Positions 1-7,746 of a DNA stretch of 27,996 nt are shown here, piece after piece. Where the stretch lies: the NCBI GenBank assembly GCA_964563975.1, contig CAZLZJ010000026.1:1-27996 (forward strand). The letters run 5' to 3'. The number at the start of each line of letters is the position of its first letter. Position 1 is the stretch's first letter. The notes under the pieces are model-generated. The model did no database searches. It was not told the origin of the DNA and saw only the letters and a program-made list of their open reading frames with translations. The DNA is from JAAYJR01 sp964563975. Its GTDB lineage: Bacteria > Bacteroidota > Bacteroidia > Bacteroidales > Prolixibacteraceae. The translations under genes were made by a program, and so were the position numbers.

Positions 1-1311
1 AAGGCATTCGCGGATATCCTGTGATAAAAAATCGCCTGTTATGCCGGTGTCAAGGCTTTTTAGAACACGCAGAATAGACTCATGTGCATTTTTTAATACT
101 TCATAATGCCTGACATTGGTTACAATTACATCCTCTTTGTAAAGGTCGTCGGTATTTACGATACAGGACATCATTTCAATCAGTCCGTCAAGGTTTTCCT
201 TTTCTTTGGCGACAATAAATATTAACCGCTCATTTTCTTTTAAATTAATATGTTTAAGCTGCATTTTGGTCTCTTCATTTCCAATATCCGTTTTATTGGC
301 CACAATGATCAGCTGCTGTCCGTGGGTAATCCTTTTTCTTATTTTATCAATACGGTTTAAAATAAGAGAGAATGGATTTTGAGTATCCACAACAAGTAAA
401 ACAACCGTTGCTTCACTCAACTTGTGATATGTACGTTCAATTCCCAAAGATTCAATATGATCTTTTGTTTCCCGCAATCCTGCTGTATCAAAAAAACGAA
501 AAGCTGTTCCATGAATATTAACAACATCCTCAATTATATCGCGCGTTGTGCCGTGAATGTCTGAAACAATAGCCTTATCTTCATTTAAGAGGGCATTCAG
601 TAATGTTGACTTACCTACATTTGTTTCTCCTATAATTGCAACCGGAATGCCATTTTTAATTGCATTTCCAAGTTTAAAAGAGTTTTTTAGTTTATTAATC
701 AGTGCTTCTGTCTTTTCAGCAAGTTTTTTCAATTCCCGGCGATCGGCAAATTCTACATCTTCTTCAGCAAAATCCAGTTCCAGTTCAACCATTGCGGTAA
801 AGTGGAGCAGTTGTTTTCGCAATTTCTCAATTTCTGCTGAAAAGCCTCCTCTCATTTGTTTAATAGCTAATCTGTGTGACGCTGTGTTTGATGATGCAAT
901 CAAATCGGCAACAGCCTCTGCCTGCGAAAGGTCCATTTTGCCATTTAAAAATGCACGCTGAGTAAACTCACCGGGCTTAGCTAATCTGGCTCCCCGGTCA
1001 ATCAATATCTCAACTATTTTCTGCTGTATAAACAGTGAGCCATGACATGAAATCTCTACTGTATCTTCACCGGTGTATGAATGCGGGGCCCTGAAGGTAG
1101 TTACAACTACTTCGTCAATAATGTCTCCATCATGGATAAATTGGCCATAATGCGCTTTGTTTGGAAGAATGTCGCTTAACTGCTTGCCGGCAAGACTTAC
1201 AAATGATTTTTCTGCTATGCTTACGGCTTTCGGCCCTGAAAGGCGCACCAAAGCAATGGCGCCTGTTCCGGGTGATGTTGAAATTGCACATATCGTTGAT
1301 TGTTCAATCAC
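1..1311 (-). CDS. mnmE: tRNA modification GTPase MnmE, C-terminus cut by window edge
   Basis: MnmE is a GTPase that, with MnmG, adds the (carboxymethyl)aminomethyl group to uridine 34 of several tRNAs. The visible 437 residues begin with a typical formyl-THF-binding N-terminal domain (MIEQSTICAIST, then SPGTGAIALVRLSG). The inserted G domain has G1 GETNVGKS at residues 228-235, followed by GTTRD, DTAG and NKTD; the usual G5 SAK reads VAK. The last visible residues (GDFLSQDIRECL) match the C-terminal helical domain, so about 25 residues, including the expected catalytic Cys of the FCIGK-type end, lie beyond position 1. The start is a GTG at 1311: an AGGAGG lies 7 nt upstream and the first residues fit the family, whereas the overlapping ATG at 1313 is followed at once by a stop. 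The gene is divergent from the sirtuin gene. Confidence 0.96.
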   Translation of the reverse strand, partial: MIEQSTICAISTSPGTGAIALVRLSGPKAVSIAEKSFVSLAGKQLSDILPNKAHYGQFIHDGDIIDEVVVTTFRAPHSYTGEDTVEISCHGSLFIQQKIVEILIDRGARLAKPGEFTQRAFLNGKMDLSQAEAVADLIASSNTASHRLAIKQMRGGFSAEIEKLRKQLLHFTAMVELELDFAEEDVEFADRRELKKLAEKTEALINKLKNSFKLGNAIKNGIPVAIIGETNVGKSTLLNALLNEDKAIVSDIHGTTRDIIEDVVNIHGTAFRFFDTAGLRETKDHIESLGIERTYHKLSEATVVLLVVDTQNPFSLILNRIDKIRKRITHGQQLIIVANKTDIGNEETKMQLKHINLKENERLIFIVAKEKENLDGLIEMMSCIVNTDDLYKEDVIVTNVRHYEVLKNAHESILRVLKSLDTGITGDFLSQDIRECL

Positions 1312-1318
1312 ATTTATC

Positions 1319-1324
1319 CCTCCT
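1319..1324 (-). promoter_or_regulatory. Strong Shine-Dalgarno site for mnmE
   Basis: A perfect AGGAGG on the minus strand lies 7 nt before the GTG start of mnmE. It decides the start codon and is unusual here, because most genes in the window have no recognisable Shine-Dalgarno sequence. Confidence 0.75.
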
Positions 1325-1329
1325 GATTG

Positions 1330-1337
1330 CAAAGATA
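1330..1337 (-). promoter_or_regulatory. Putative -7 promoter element of mnmE
   Basis: On the minus strand this reads TATCTTTG, a full match to the Bacteroidota -7 consensus TAnnTTTG, 18 nt before the mnmE start. No TTTG or TTG is seen at the expected distance upstream, so only half of the promoter is supported. Confidence 0.45.
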
Positions 1338-1393
1338 TATCAATTATTTTATTTATTTTTAAGTCATACATTAATAGTGATTTAGTAACATAT

Positions 1394-2134
1394 ATGGATA
1401 CTTTGATTAAAGAAGCTGCTGAAATTTTAAAACAATCGGAATTTACATTTGCATTTACGGGTGCAGGTATTTCCGTGGAAAGCGGCATACCTCCGTTTCG
1501 TGGAAAGCATGGTTTATGGAATAAGTATGATCCCAAGATTTTGGAATTGGGCTATTACCTTGATAATTCTGAAAAGTGCTGGATAGATATCAGAAATATT
1601 TTTTATGATTTTTTTTCTGACGCAAAACCAAATAACGCTCATATTGTGTTGGCTGAAATGGAGGGCAGGGGACTTTTAAAATCTATTATAACACAAAATA
1701 TTGATAATTTACATTATGAAGCCGGCAGCAAAATTGTCAGAGAGTTCCATGGAAATGCAAAAAAATTGAAATGTCTTAAATGTGGAGCTATTTATGATTC
1801 GTCTGAAATTGACTTTAATAATATTCCCCCTCGTTGTGAATATGACAGAAAAATATTAAAACCCGATTTTATTTTCTTTGGCGAAGGAATACCGGGAGAA
1901 GCCTATAAGTACTCCTTCGCTGATGCGGAAAAAGCAAAAGCTTGTATTATCATAGGATCAACAGGCGAAGTAACACCTGCTTCTTTTATTCCGCGCACTG
2001 CCAAGCAAAATGGAGCTTTGATAATTGAGATCAATCCTGAAGAAACTTTATTTACAAATAGTATTACCGATCTGTATTTATGCGGAAGGGCAGGGGAGGT
2101 GCTTTCCAAATTAGGCAGTTATCTTTTTAATTAA
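1394..2134 (+). CDS. Sir2-family NAD-dependent protein deacylase (sirtuin)
   Basis: This 246-residue protein is a compact sirtuin that would remove acyl groups from lysines using NAD+. The NAD-binding GAGIS is at residues 23-27, followed by SGIPPFRG; TQNIDNLH ends at 107 and the catalytic His of the EFHG motif is H119. The zinc site is unusual: Cys127 and Cys130 form the first pair, but the second pair reads Cys148-Glu-Tyr-Asp151, so the fourth Cys is replaced by Asp. The PDFIFFGE motif and the C-terminal GSTGEVTPAS and IIEINPEE motifs are intact. The start at 1394 was chosen because upstream in-frame ATGs overlap mnmE on the other strand and the sirtuin homology begins here; no clear Shine-Dalgarno is present. 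The Tyr-x-x-Arg signature of desuccinylases is not evident, so the acyl preference is unknown. Confidence 0.93.
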   Translation: MDTLIKEAAEILKQSEFTFAFTGAGISVESGIPPFRGKHGLWNKYDPKILELGYYLDNSEKCWIDIRNIFYDFFSDAKPNNAHIVLAEMEGRGLLKSIITQNIDNLHYEAGSKIVREFHGNAKKLKCLKCGAIYDSSEIDFNNIPPRCEYDRKILKPDFIFFGEGIPGEAYKYSFADAEKAKACIIIGSTGEVTPASFIPRTAKQNGALIIEINPEETLFTNSITDLYLCGRAGEVLSKLGSYLFN

Positions 2135-2136
2135 TT

Positions 2137-2236
2137 NNNNNNNNNNNNNNNNNNNNNNNNNNNNNNNNNNNNNNNNNNNNNNNNNNNNNNNNNNNNNNNN
2201 NNNNNNNNNNNNNNNNNNNNNNNNNNNNNNNNNNNN
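2137..2236. other. Assembly gap of exactly 100 N
   Basis: One hundred unknown bases separate the sirtuin stop (2 bp before) from the fabG start (1 bp after). A run of exactly 100 N is the common placeholder for a scaffold gap of unknown size. The promoter region of fabG, and possibly whole genes, may be missing here. Confidence 0.98.
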
Positions 2237-2237
2237 A

Positions 2238-2984
2238 ATGAAGTTATTAGAAGGAAGAACAGCAGTTATTACCGGAGCATCACGTGGAATCGGGAAAGCA
2301 ATAGCTGTTAAATTTGCATCTGAAGGGTGCAATATTGCATTTACTGATCTTTATGATGATGAAATTATGAAAGCTACGGTAAACGAGCTGAGTAGCTTTG
2401 GAATAAAAGCTAAAGGCTATGCTTCGGATGCATCCAAATTTGCTGAAACAAACAGTATTGTAGATACAATAGTTGAAGAATTTGGGCAGATTGATATATT
2501 AGTGAATAATGCGGGAATCACAAAAGATACACTTTTAATGCGAATGACAGAAGAGCAGTGGGATGCTGTAATAAATGTAAATTTAAAATCGGTGTTTAAT
2601 TTTACCAGGGCTATACAAAAAGTAATGTTAAAACAACGCTCCGGTTCTATTATAAATATGAGTTCGGTTGTTGGAGTTGCCGGTAATGCAGGACAGGCAA
2701 ATTATTCTGCTTCCAAAGCCGGAATTATTGGATTTACAAAGTCGGTTGCACGTGAACTTGGATCAAGGGGCATCAGATCAAATGCTATTGCCCCGGGATT
2801 TATAATTACGGATATGACTGCTAAAATACCTGAAAATGAGAGAAAAATATGGGAAGCTTCAATTCCCCTGAAAAGAGGTGGATCGCCCGAGGAGGTTGCC
2901 GGTGTTGCCCTCTTCCTGGCTTCAGATCTATCTTCTTATGTTAGTGGGCAGGTAATTCAGGTTTGTGGTGCAATGAATACATAA
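2238..2984 (+). CDS. fabG: 3-oxoacyl-[ACP] reductase FabG (short-chain dehydrogenase)
   Basis: FabG catalyses the NADPH-dependent reduction of 3-oxoacyl-ACP in type II fatty-acid elongation. This 248-residue protein has the family length and a classic SDR layout: TGASRGIG at residues 12-19, NNAG at 90-93, and the catalytic tetrad Asn115, Ser143, Tyr156 and Lys160. The C-terminus ends QVCGAMNT, close to the usual FabG end. The start directly follows the N gap, so upstream signals cannot be seen, but the first residues (MKLLEGRTAVITG) fit a full-length FabG. No other fatty-acid gene is nearby. SDRs share this fold widely, so another 3-oxoacyl or hydroxy substrate is possible, but the sequence is a good match to FabG. 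Confidence 0.9.
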   Translation: MKLLEGRTAVITGASRGIGKAIAVKFASEGCNIAFTDLYDDEIMKATVNELSSFGIKAKGYASDASKFAETNSIVDTIVEEFGQIDILVNNAGITKDTLLMRMTEEQWDAVINVNLKSVFNFTRAIQKVMLKQRSGSIINMSSVVGVAGNAGQANYSASKAGIIGFTKSVARELGSRGIRSNAIAPGFIITDMTAKIPENERKIWEASIPLKRGGSPEEVAGVALFLASDLSSYVSGQVIQVCGAMNT

Positions 2985-3002
2985 TACTGATATTATTCAA
3001 TT

Positions 3003-3010
3003 TACTTTTG
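3003..3010 (+). promoter_or_regulatory. Putative -7 promoter element of the SpoIIE-type phosphatase gene
   Basis: TACTTTTG matches TAnnTTTG and lies 55 nt before the ATG. No -33 TTTG is seen at the preferred distance. The predicted leader would contain the small palindrome at 3042-3054. Confidence 0.4.
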
Positions 3011-3041
3011 CATTTTTCTAAAAATTATTGCGTAACTTGTT

Positions 3042-3054
3042 AGTCAGAATGACT
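3042..3054. repeat. 13-nt perfect palindrome AGTCA-GAA-TGACT
   Basis: Two 5-bp arms are separated by 3 bp and end 11 bp before the ATG of the phosphatase gene. It could be an operator half-site pair or chance; it is too short for a strong claim. Confidence 0.35.
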
Positions 3055-3065
3055 GATTGTAAATA

Positions 3066-4976
3066 ATGTTTAACAGATCCATTGCTTACAGGCTGAAAAT
3101 ATATGTATCTACAGCGGTAATAATAGTATTCATAATATTTATTTTATTACTATTTTTTTATAGTCTCAGGCTTTTGCGTGAAAATATCGAAAACAGGGCG
3201 ATTAATCTTAGCTCACGTGTAAATATCGAAGTAAGCAAAGATATTTATACAACTCAGGAAGTCTCTTTAAATATTGCTTCTCAGATTTATTATTATAATC
3301 AGCATAATGATGCTGAAAGACTGCTTAATATGGTAATGAGCCAATATCCGTTCCTGAATGCTGTTTATGTCAGAATAGATTCAGTACAAAACGAACAGAA
3401 TTTTTTTTTCATAAGAAGAGAGGACAATAGTTTTATATATCATGAAAATGAAGAGGATAATTTTGGCTGCCATATTGATAAAGAAGTTGTTAAATTAATT
3501 TATAACCGGAGAGATCAGGGATGGACAAATCCGTACAGGTGTGAACGATCCGGAAAATTACTGGTGTCATTTTATTGTCCGGTAAAATTACCTTCACAAA
3601 ATGGAAAGGATATTTATTGTGGACAAATTGTATCTGAATTATCGTTATTGGAGCTTAACAACAGAATTAATAATATAACCATTAAAAAAAGAGGCTATGT
3701 CTTTATTACAAATAGAAATGGTGATTTTATTTCTCATCCCAAAAAAGAGTGGATATTGAAAAGAAATATGTATAAACTACCCGAAGGATTAGTTGATACC
3801 ACCAAAGTAGATTTGCATAATATTCTTACCCATGAAGCCAGTGGCTCGTTTATTGCACATCCCGAGATGTTTAATTTTAAAAAGTGCCAGGTATACTATA
3901 CTCCCATCAATCAGGATTATTGGATGTTGTTTTTTGTTATGCCTTATAAAGATCTTTTCAGTGAACTATATTTTCGAACCTTTGTCATGATTTTGTTTGC
4001 TCTTCTGGGAATTATTGTTATTTACCGGATAATCACTTTCATCTCTACAAAGCTTATAGAACCACTCAGTTTAGTAACCACACAACTTAATAAATTTAGC
4101 AGGCCTGATAATTACCGCTACCCTGAAACTAAAAACGAAATAAAACAGGTTTCTGAAAGTTTAAGCTTTCTTAAATCATGGTTTAATAAATATAAAGCAG
4201 AACAGGAACTTGAGATGCAGAAAAGTTACAGGCACCAACAGGATATGGCCCAGGCATCGGAGATACAACAAAGCTTCATCAAAAATAATTTTTCGGATAT
4301 TAATAAACACAAAAATATCAATCTCTACGCAATTTATAAGCCTGCCGGGAGTGTTGGCGGTGATTTTTTTGATTACTTTTTTATTGAGAATAATACTCTT
4401 GTCTTTACAATCGGGGATGTCTCAGGTACAGGGGTACCTGCTGCGCTTTTTATGAGCATTGCACAGGCAAGCCTTAAACAAAATGCTTCTTACAGAAGAG
4501 CTAAAACTATAGTGAAAAAAGCTAACAAAGATTTATGTACAAGTAGCCAACATCAATTTTTTCTAACTTTATTCATTGGGGTTTTGAATATAAAAACCGG
4601 GATGCTTAACTATTGTAATGCTGCCCATACAACAACGTTTATCTTAAAAGCGAATGGTACCGTTGAAGAGCTTAATTCTACTCACGGATTACCTTTGGGA
4701 CTATATTATGATAAAGGGTATGAAGATACAACTTTTCAATTGGAAAAGAATGATATCATTGTTATGTATACTGATGGTGTTACAAATCTTGAAAATAGAG
4801 AAAAAAAACAATTTGGAATAAACAGGCTGAAGGAGTATCTGCATAAATTATCTCCCGACAGCTTATCAAGTCCACAAAACTTAGTAATGGACATTGAAAA
4901 AAAGTTAGAGGAATTTAAAGGCGAAATCCCCCAGGCTGATGATATTTGTATATTTATATTAAAATATCAAAATTAA
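3066..4976 (+). CDS. Membrane-bound sensor with SpoIIE/RsbU-type PP2C phosphatase domain
   Basis: This 636-residue protein has a hydrophobic segment at about residues 14-36, an extracytoplasmic region of about 260 residues of the Cache-sensor type, a second membrane segment at about 304-326, a HAMP-like and helical linker to about 390, and a C-terminal PP2C/SpoIIE phosphatase. The metal-binding acidic residues are present: GGDFFD with Asp433, GDVSGTG with Asp451, YTDGVTN with Asp570, and ADD at 624-626. Such proteins sense an external signal and dephosphorylate a serine on an anti-sigma-factor antagonist (STAS protein), releasing it for partner switching. No STAS protein, RsbW-type kinase or sigma factor is visible nearby, so the target is unknown. 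Its stop codon directly abuts the clpC stop on the other strand. Assignment to the phosphatase family is firm; the ligand is not known. Confidence 0.9.
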   Translation: MFNRSIAYRLKIYVSTAVIIVFIIFILLLFFYSLRLLRENIENRAINLSSRVNIEVSKDIYTTQEVSLNIASQIYYYNQHNDAERLLNMVMSQYPFLNAVYVRIDSVQNEQNFFFIRREDNSFIYHENEEDNFGCHIDKEVVKLIYNRRDQGWTNPYRCERSGKLLVSFYCPVKLPSQNGKDIYCGQIVSELSLLELNNRINNITIKKRGYVFITNRNGDFISHPKKEWILKRNMYKLPEGLVDTTKVDLHNILTHEASGSFIAHPEMFNFKKCQVYYTPINQDYWMLFFVMPYKDLFSELYFRTFVMILFALLGIIVIYRIITFISTKLIEPLSLVTTQLNKFSRPDNYRYPETKNEIKQVSESLSFLKSWFNKYKAEQELEMQKSYRHQQDMAQASEIQQSFIKNNFSDINKHKNINLYAIYKPAGSVGGDFFDYFFIENNTLVFTIGDVSGTGVPAALFMSIAQASLKQNASYRRAKTIVKKANKDLCTSSQHQFFLTLFIGVLNIKTGMLNYCNAAHTTTFILKANGTVEELNSTHGLPLGLYYDKGYEDTTFQLEKNDIIVMYTDGVTNLENREKKQFGINRLKEYLHKLSPDSLSSPQNLVMDIEKKLEEFKGEIPQADDICIFILKYQN

Positions 4977-7499
4977 TCAAGTTTTCTTAACCTCCTTTTT
5001 TGAGGATAATACTCTAATCATCAGTTTTTCACTTTTTTTATCCATGCCTACCGAAATTGTGTCACCTTCAGCAATGGAGGCTTTTATAATAATCTCCGCC
5101 ATTTCATCTTCAAGATATTTTTGGATGGCTCTTTTTAACGGACGAGCACCAAATTGTGGGTCATAACCTTTTTCAGCAAGAAAGTCTTTTGCAGCAGGAG
5201 ATATTTTCAGCTTATAGTTTAATGCTGCAACCCTGTCATACAAATCCTTTAACTCAATGTCTATAATCTGATATATATCATTTTTACTAAGCTGATTAAA
5301 AGTAAGAACATCATCAATTCTATTTAAAAATTCAGGGGCAAAAGCTTTTTTAAGAGCCTTTTGGATAATATATTTTGCATGCTCATTTCCCTGTTCATCT
5401 CCTTTATTAATTGCAAACCCAACACCCCTGCCAAAATCTTTAAGCTGTCTTGAACCTATATTGGAGGTCATTATGATTATTGTATTTTTAAAATCTACAC
5501 TCCTTCCAAGGCTGTCAGTCAGATGTCCTTCGTCCAAAACCTGAAGTAATAAGTGAAATACATCAGGGTGAGCTTTTTCCATTTCATCAAGCAGTACAAC
5601 AGAGTATGGCTTCCTTCTGATCTTTTCGGTTAATTGTCCGCCTTCTTCATATCCGACATATCCCGGAGGGGCACCAACCAGTCTTGAAACTGAAAATTTT
5701 TCAATATATTCACTCATATCTACCCTGACTAATGCTTCAAAACTATCGAACAGGTAATTAGCCAGTACTTTAGCTAATTGGGTTTTCCCAACTCCCGTAG
5801 GACCAAGAAAAATAAATGACCCTATCGGCCGGTTTGGATCTTTAAGTCCGGCACGGTTTCTTTGTATTGCTTTAACTATTTTTTGAATTGCTTCATCCTG
5901 TCCGACTATTTTAGCTTTCAGGTCCTTTTCCATATTCATAAGTCGTCTGCCTTCCGTTTGGGCAATCCTTTGAACAGGTACCCCCGACATCATGGCTACA
6001 ACCTCTGCCACTTTATCTTCATCAACTTCCTCCCTGTGCCTGACAAGCTCCTTTTCCCACTCTTCTTTTTCAGTTTCAAGAAGTTGCAAAAGATTTTTTT
6101 CTTTATCCCTGAAACTTGCGGCAAGCTCAAAGTTCTGGCTTTTTACAGCTGTTATCTTATCCTCTTTAATTTGTTCTATTTTTTCTTCAAGTTTTAATAT
6201 TTTGTCAGGTACATTAATGTTAGCAATATGCACTCTTGATCCTGCTTCATCAAGTGCATCAATAGCTTTATCCGGAAGATACCTGTCTGAAATATACCGT
6301 GCCGTGAGCTTAACACATGCATCTATGGCAGGAGGTGTGTATATTACATTATGGTGATCTTCATAACGTCCTTTTATATTATTTAAAATTTCAATAGTTT
6401 CATCTATTGAAGTAGGATCAACCATAATTTTCTGAAACCGGCGTTCGAGAGCACCGTCTTTTTCAATATGTTGCCTGTATTCGTCCAAAGTAGTTGCCCC
6501 TATGCACTGTATATCGCCCCTGGCAAGAGCCGGTTTTAACATATTTGCAGCATCAAGTGAACCGGTAGCTCCGCCGGCACCCACTATTGTATGAATTTCA
6601 TCAATAAACAGTATTACATTATTGACTTTTGTCAATTCATTTAAAATGGCTTTCATTCGCTCCTCAAACTGTCCTCTGTACTTTGTGCCGGCAACAATTG
6701 AAGCTATATCAAGACTTACAACCCGTTTGTCAAAGAGTATTCTTGAAATCTTTTTTCCAACAATCCGCAATGCAAGCCCTTCAGCAATAGCTGACTTTCC
6801 TACTCCCGGCTCGCCGATAAGGATCGGGTTGTTCTTTTTTCTTCGACTTAATATTTGAGCTAATCTTTCAATCTCTTTTTCCCTTCCAACGATCGGATCA
6901 AGGTTCCCTTCTTCGGCAAGCTTGGTAATATCAATACCAAAGTTGTCAAGTACGGGAGTTTCGGACTTGGAACCGGGATTTTTCCTTGAGCTTTGCCTGC
7001 CGGAGGATCTTGATGAACCGATTGGTTCATCGTCTTCACTATCAGGAAAATCTGATCTTGCTTCAATATTTTTATAATCTTTAAGCTGAGCTTTGACTAT
7101 ATAATAGTTAACTCCAAATTCTACCAAAAGCCGGGTTACAACATTGTCATTGTCTTTCAATATAGCAAGCAGAAGATGACCGCTGTTTACAACCTGACTT
7201 TTAAAATAACGTGCTTCAAGATATACGAGTTTAAGAGTTTTTTCGGTCGATTTTAACATCATTATGTCAGCCTTGTTGTTAATTGGCTTATCTGTCCTTA
7301 TTTTTCGCTCTAAAAGAGTTTTGATTTCAATAAGGTCGACACCCAAATTTTCCATGATTTCAGTAGCAATCCCTTCTCCATCACGCAATATACCAAGAAA
7401 CAAATGCTCCTGCCCGATATAATCATTCCCCAGCCTGATCGCCTCTTCCCGGCTATAGCCGATTATGTCTTTTATTCTTGGTGAAAACTGAGAATCCAT
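4977..7499 (-). CDS. clpC: ClpC-type AAA+ unfoldase, ATPase subunit of Clp protease
   Basis: This 840-residue HSP100 chaperone unfolds proteins and feeds them to ClpP. It has two N-terminal Clp repeats (about residues 4-140), a low-complexity Ser/Arg/Asp linker, AAA module 1 with Walker A GEPGVGKS at 229-236 and Walker B acidic pair D300-E301, and a middle domain with a UVR-like segment (FELAASFRDKEKNLL). AAA module 2 has Walker A GPTGVGKT at 566-573 and D638-E639. A VGF tripeptide at 693-695 sits where ClpC proteins contact ClpP, which supports a protease partner rather than a ClpB-like disaggregase. The ATG at 7499 is preferred over one 57 bp upstream because MDSQFSPRIKDIIGYSREEA is the family N-terminus. 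A near-consensus -7 element lies at 7529-7536 on the minus strand, with AA in place of TA. The gene is divergent from gyrA and convergent with the phosphatase gene. Confidence 0.96.
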   Translation of the reverse strand: MDSQFSPRIKDIIGYSREEAIRLGNDYIGQEHLFLGILRDGEGIATEIMENLGVDLIEIKTLLERKIRTDKPINNKADIMMLKSTEKTLKLVYLEARYFKSQVVNSGHLLLAILKDNDNVVTRLLVEFGVNYYIVKAQLKDYKNIEARSDFPDSEDDEPIGSSRSSGRQSSRKNPGSKSETPVLDNFGIDITKLAEEGNLDPIVGREKEIERLAQILSRRKKNNPILIGEPGVGKSAIAEGLALRIVGKKISRILFDKRVVSLDIASIVAGTKYRGQFEERMKAILNELTKVNNVILFIDEIHTIVGAGGATGSLDAANMLKPALARGDIQCIGATTLDEYRQHIEKDGALERRFQKIMVDPTSIDETIEILNNIKGRYEDHHNVIYTPPAIDACVKLTARYISDRYLPDKAIDALDEAGSRVHIANINVPDKILKLEEKIEQIKEDKITAVKSQNFELAASFRDKEKNLLQLLETEKEEWEKELVRHREEVDEDKVAEVVAMMSGVPVQRIAQTEGRRLMNMEKDLKAKIVGQDEAIQKIVKAIQRNRAGLKDPNRPIGSFIFLGPTGVGKTQLAKVLANYLFDSFEALVRVDMSEYIEKFSVSRLVGAPPGYVGYEEGGQLTEKIRRKPYSVVLLDEMEKAHPDVFHLLLQVLDEGHLTDSLGRSVDFKNTIIIMTSNIGSRQLKDFGRGVGFAINKGDEQGNEHAKYIIQKALKKAFAPEFLNRIDDVLTFNQLSKNDIYQIIDIELKDLYDRVAALNYKLKISPAAKDFLAEKGYDPQFGARPLKRAIQKYLEDEMAEIIIKASIAEGDTISVGMDKKSEKLMIRVLSSKKEVKKT

Positions 7500-7713
7500 A
7501 TTTATAAATTTTTCTTTTTTTAATCTAACAAAAATTGTTCCTAAAAGTTGAAACACGAAGTTAAGTAAATAACTGCTAAATTTAAGAATTGATATGGAAG
7601 TTATTAAATATATTAATGTTTGCCCTGGAAATGAATGGTTAAATTGTTAATATCTTAATCATGCCGAATATTAATTTAAAACCGGAAGGTGCCCTTTTGA
7701 CAGATGATTTTAC

Positions 7714-7721
7714 TATTTTTG
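7714..7721 (+). promoter_or_regulatory. Putative -7 promoter element of gyrA
   Basis: TATTTTTG is a full TAnnTTTG match ending 25 nt before the chosen gyrA ATG. A TTTG at 7696-7699 lies only 14 nt upstream, shorter than the usual spacing of about 19. If transcription starts roughly 5-7 nt downstream, the upstream in-frame ATG at 7723 would not be in the mRNA, which favours the start at 7747. Confidence 0.5.
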
Positions 7722-7746
7722 TGTGTTATTTAAAAGAAGAATCAGA

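Noticed and set aside
557..961. 134-codon plus-strand open reading frame within the mnmE region
   Set aside because: It is antisense to the conserved GTPase domain of MnmE, Ser-rich and without recognisable motifs; it is a shadow of mnmE.
1157..1393. N-terminal extension of the sirtuin using the ATG at 1157
   Set aside because: The extension would overlap the first 155 bp of mnmE on the opposite strand and adds 79 residues with no sirtuin similarity. The family N-terminus fits the ATG at 1394.
7500..7556. 19-residue N-terminal extension of ClpC
   Set aside because: ClpC proteins begin at or near MDSQFSPRIKDII-type sequences; the extension is hydrophobic/basic and overlaps the likely promoter and leader.
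7594..7650. 18-codon open reading frame starting at an ATG between clpC and gyrA
   Set aside because: It has no ribosome-binding site, no recognisable sequence feature and a length expected by chance in AT-rich intergenic DNA.
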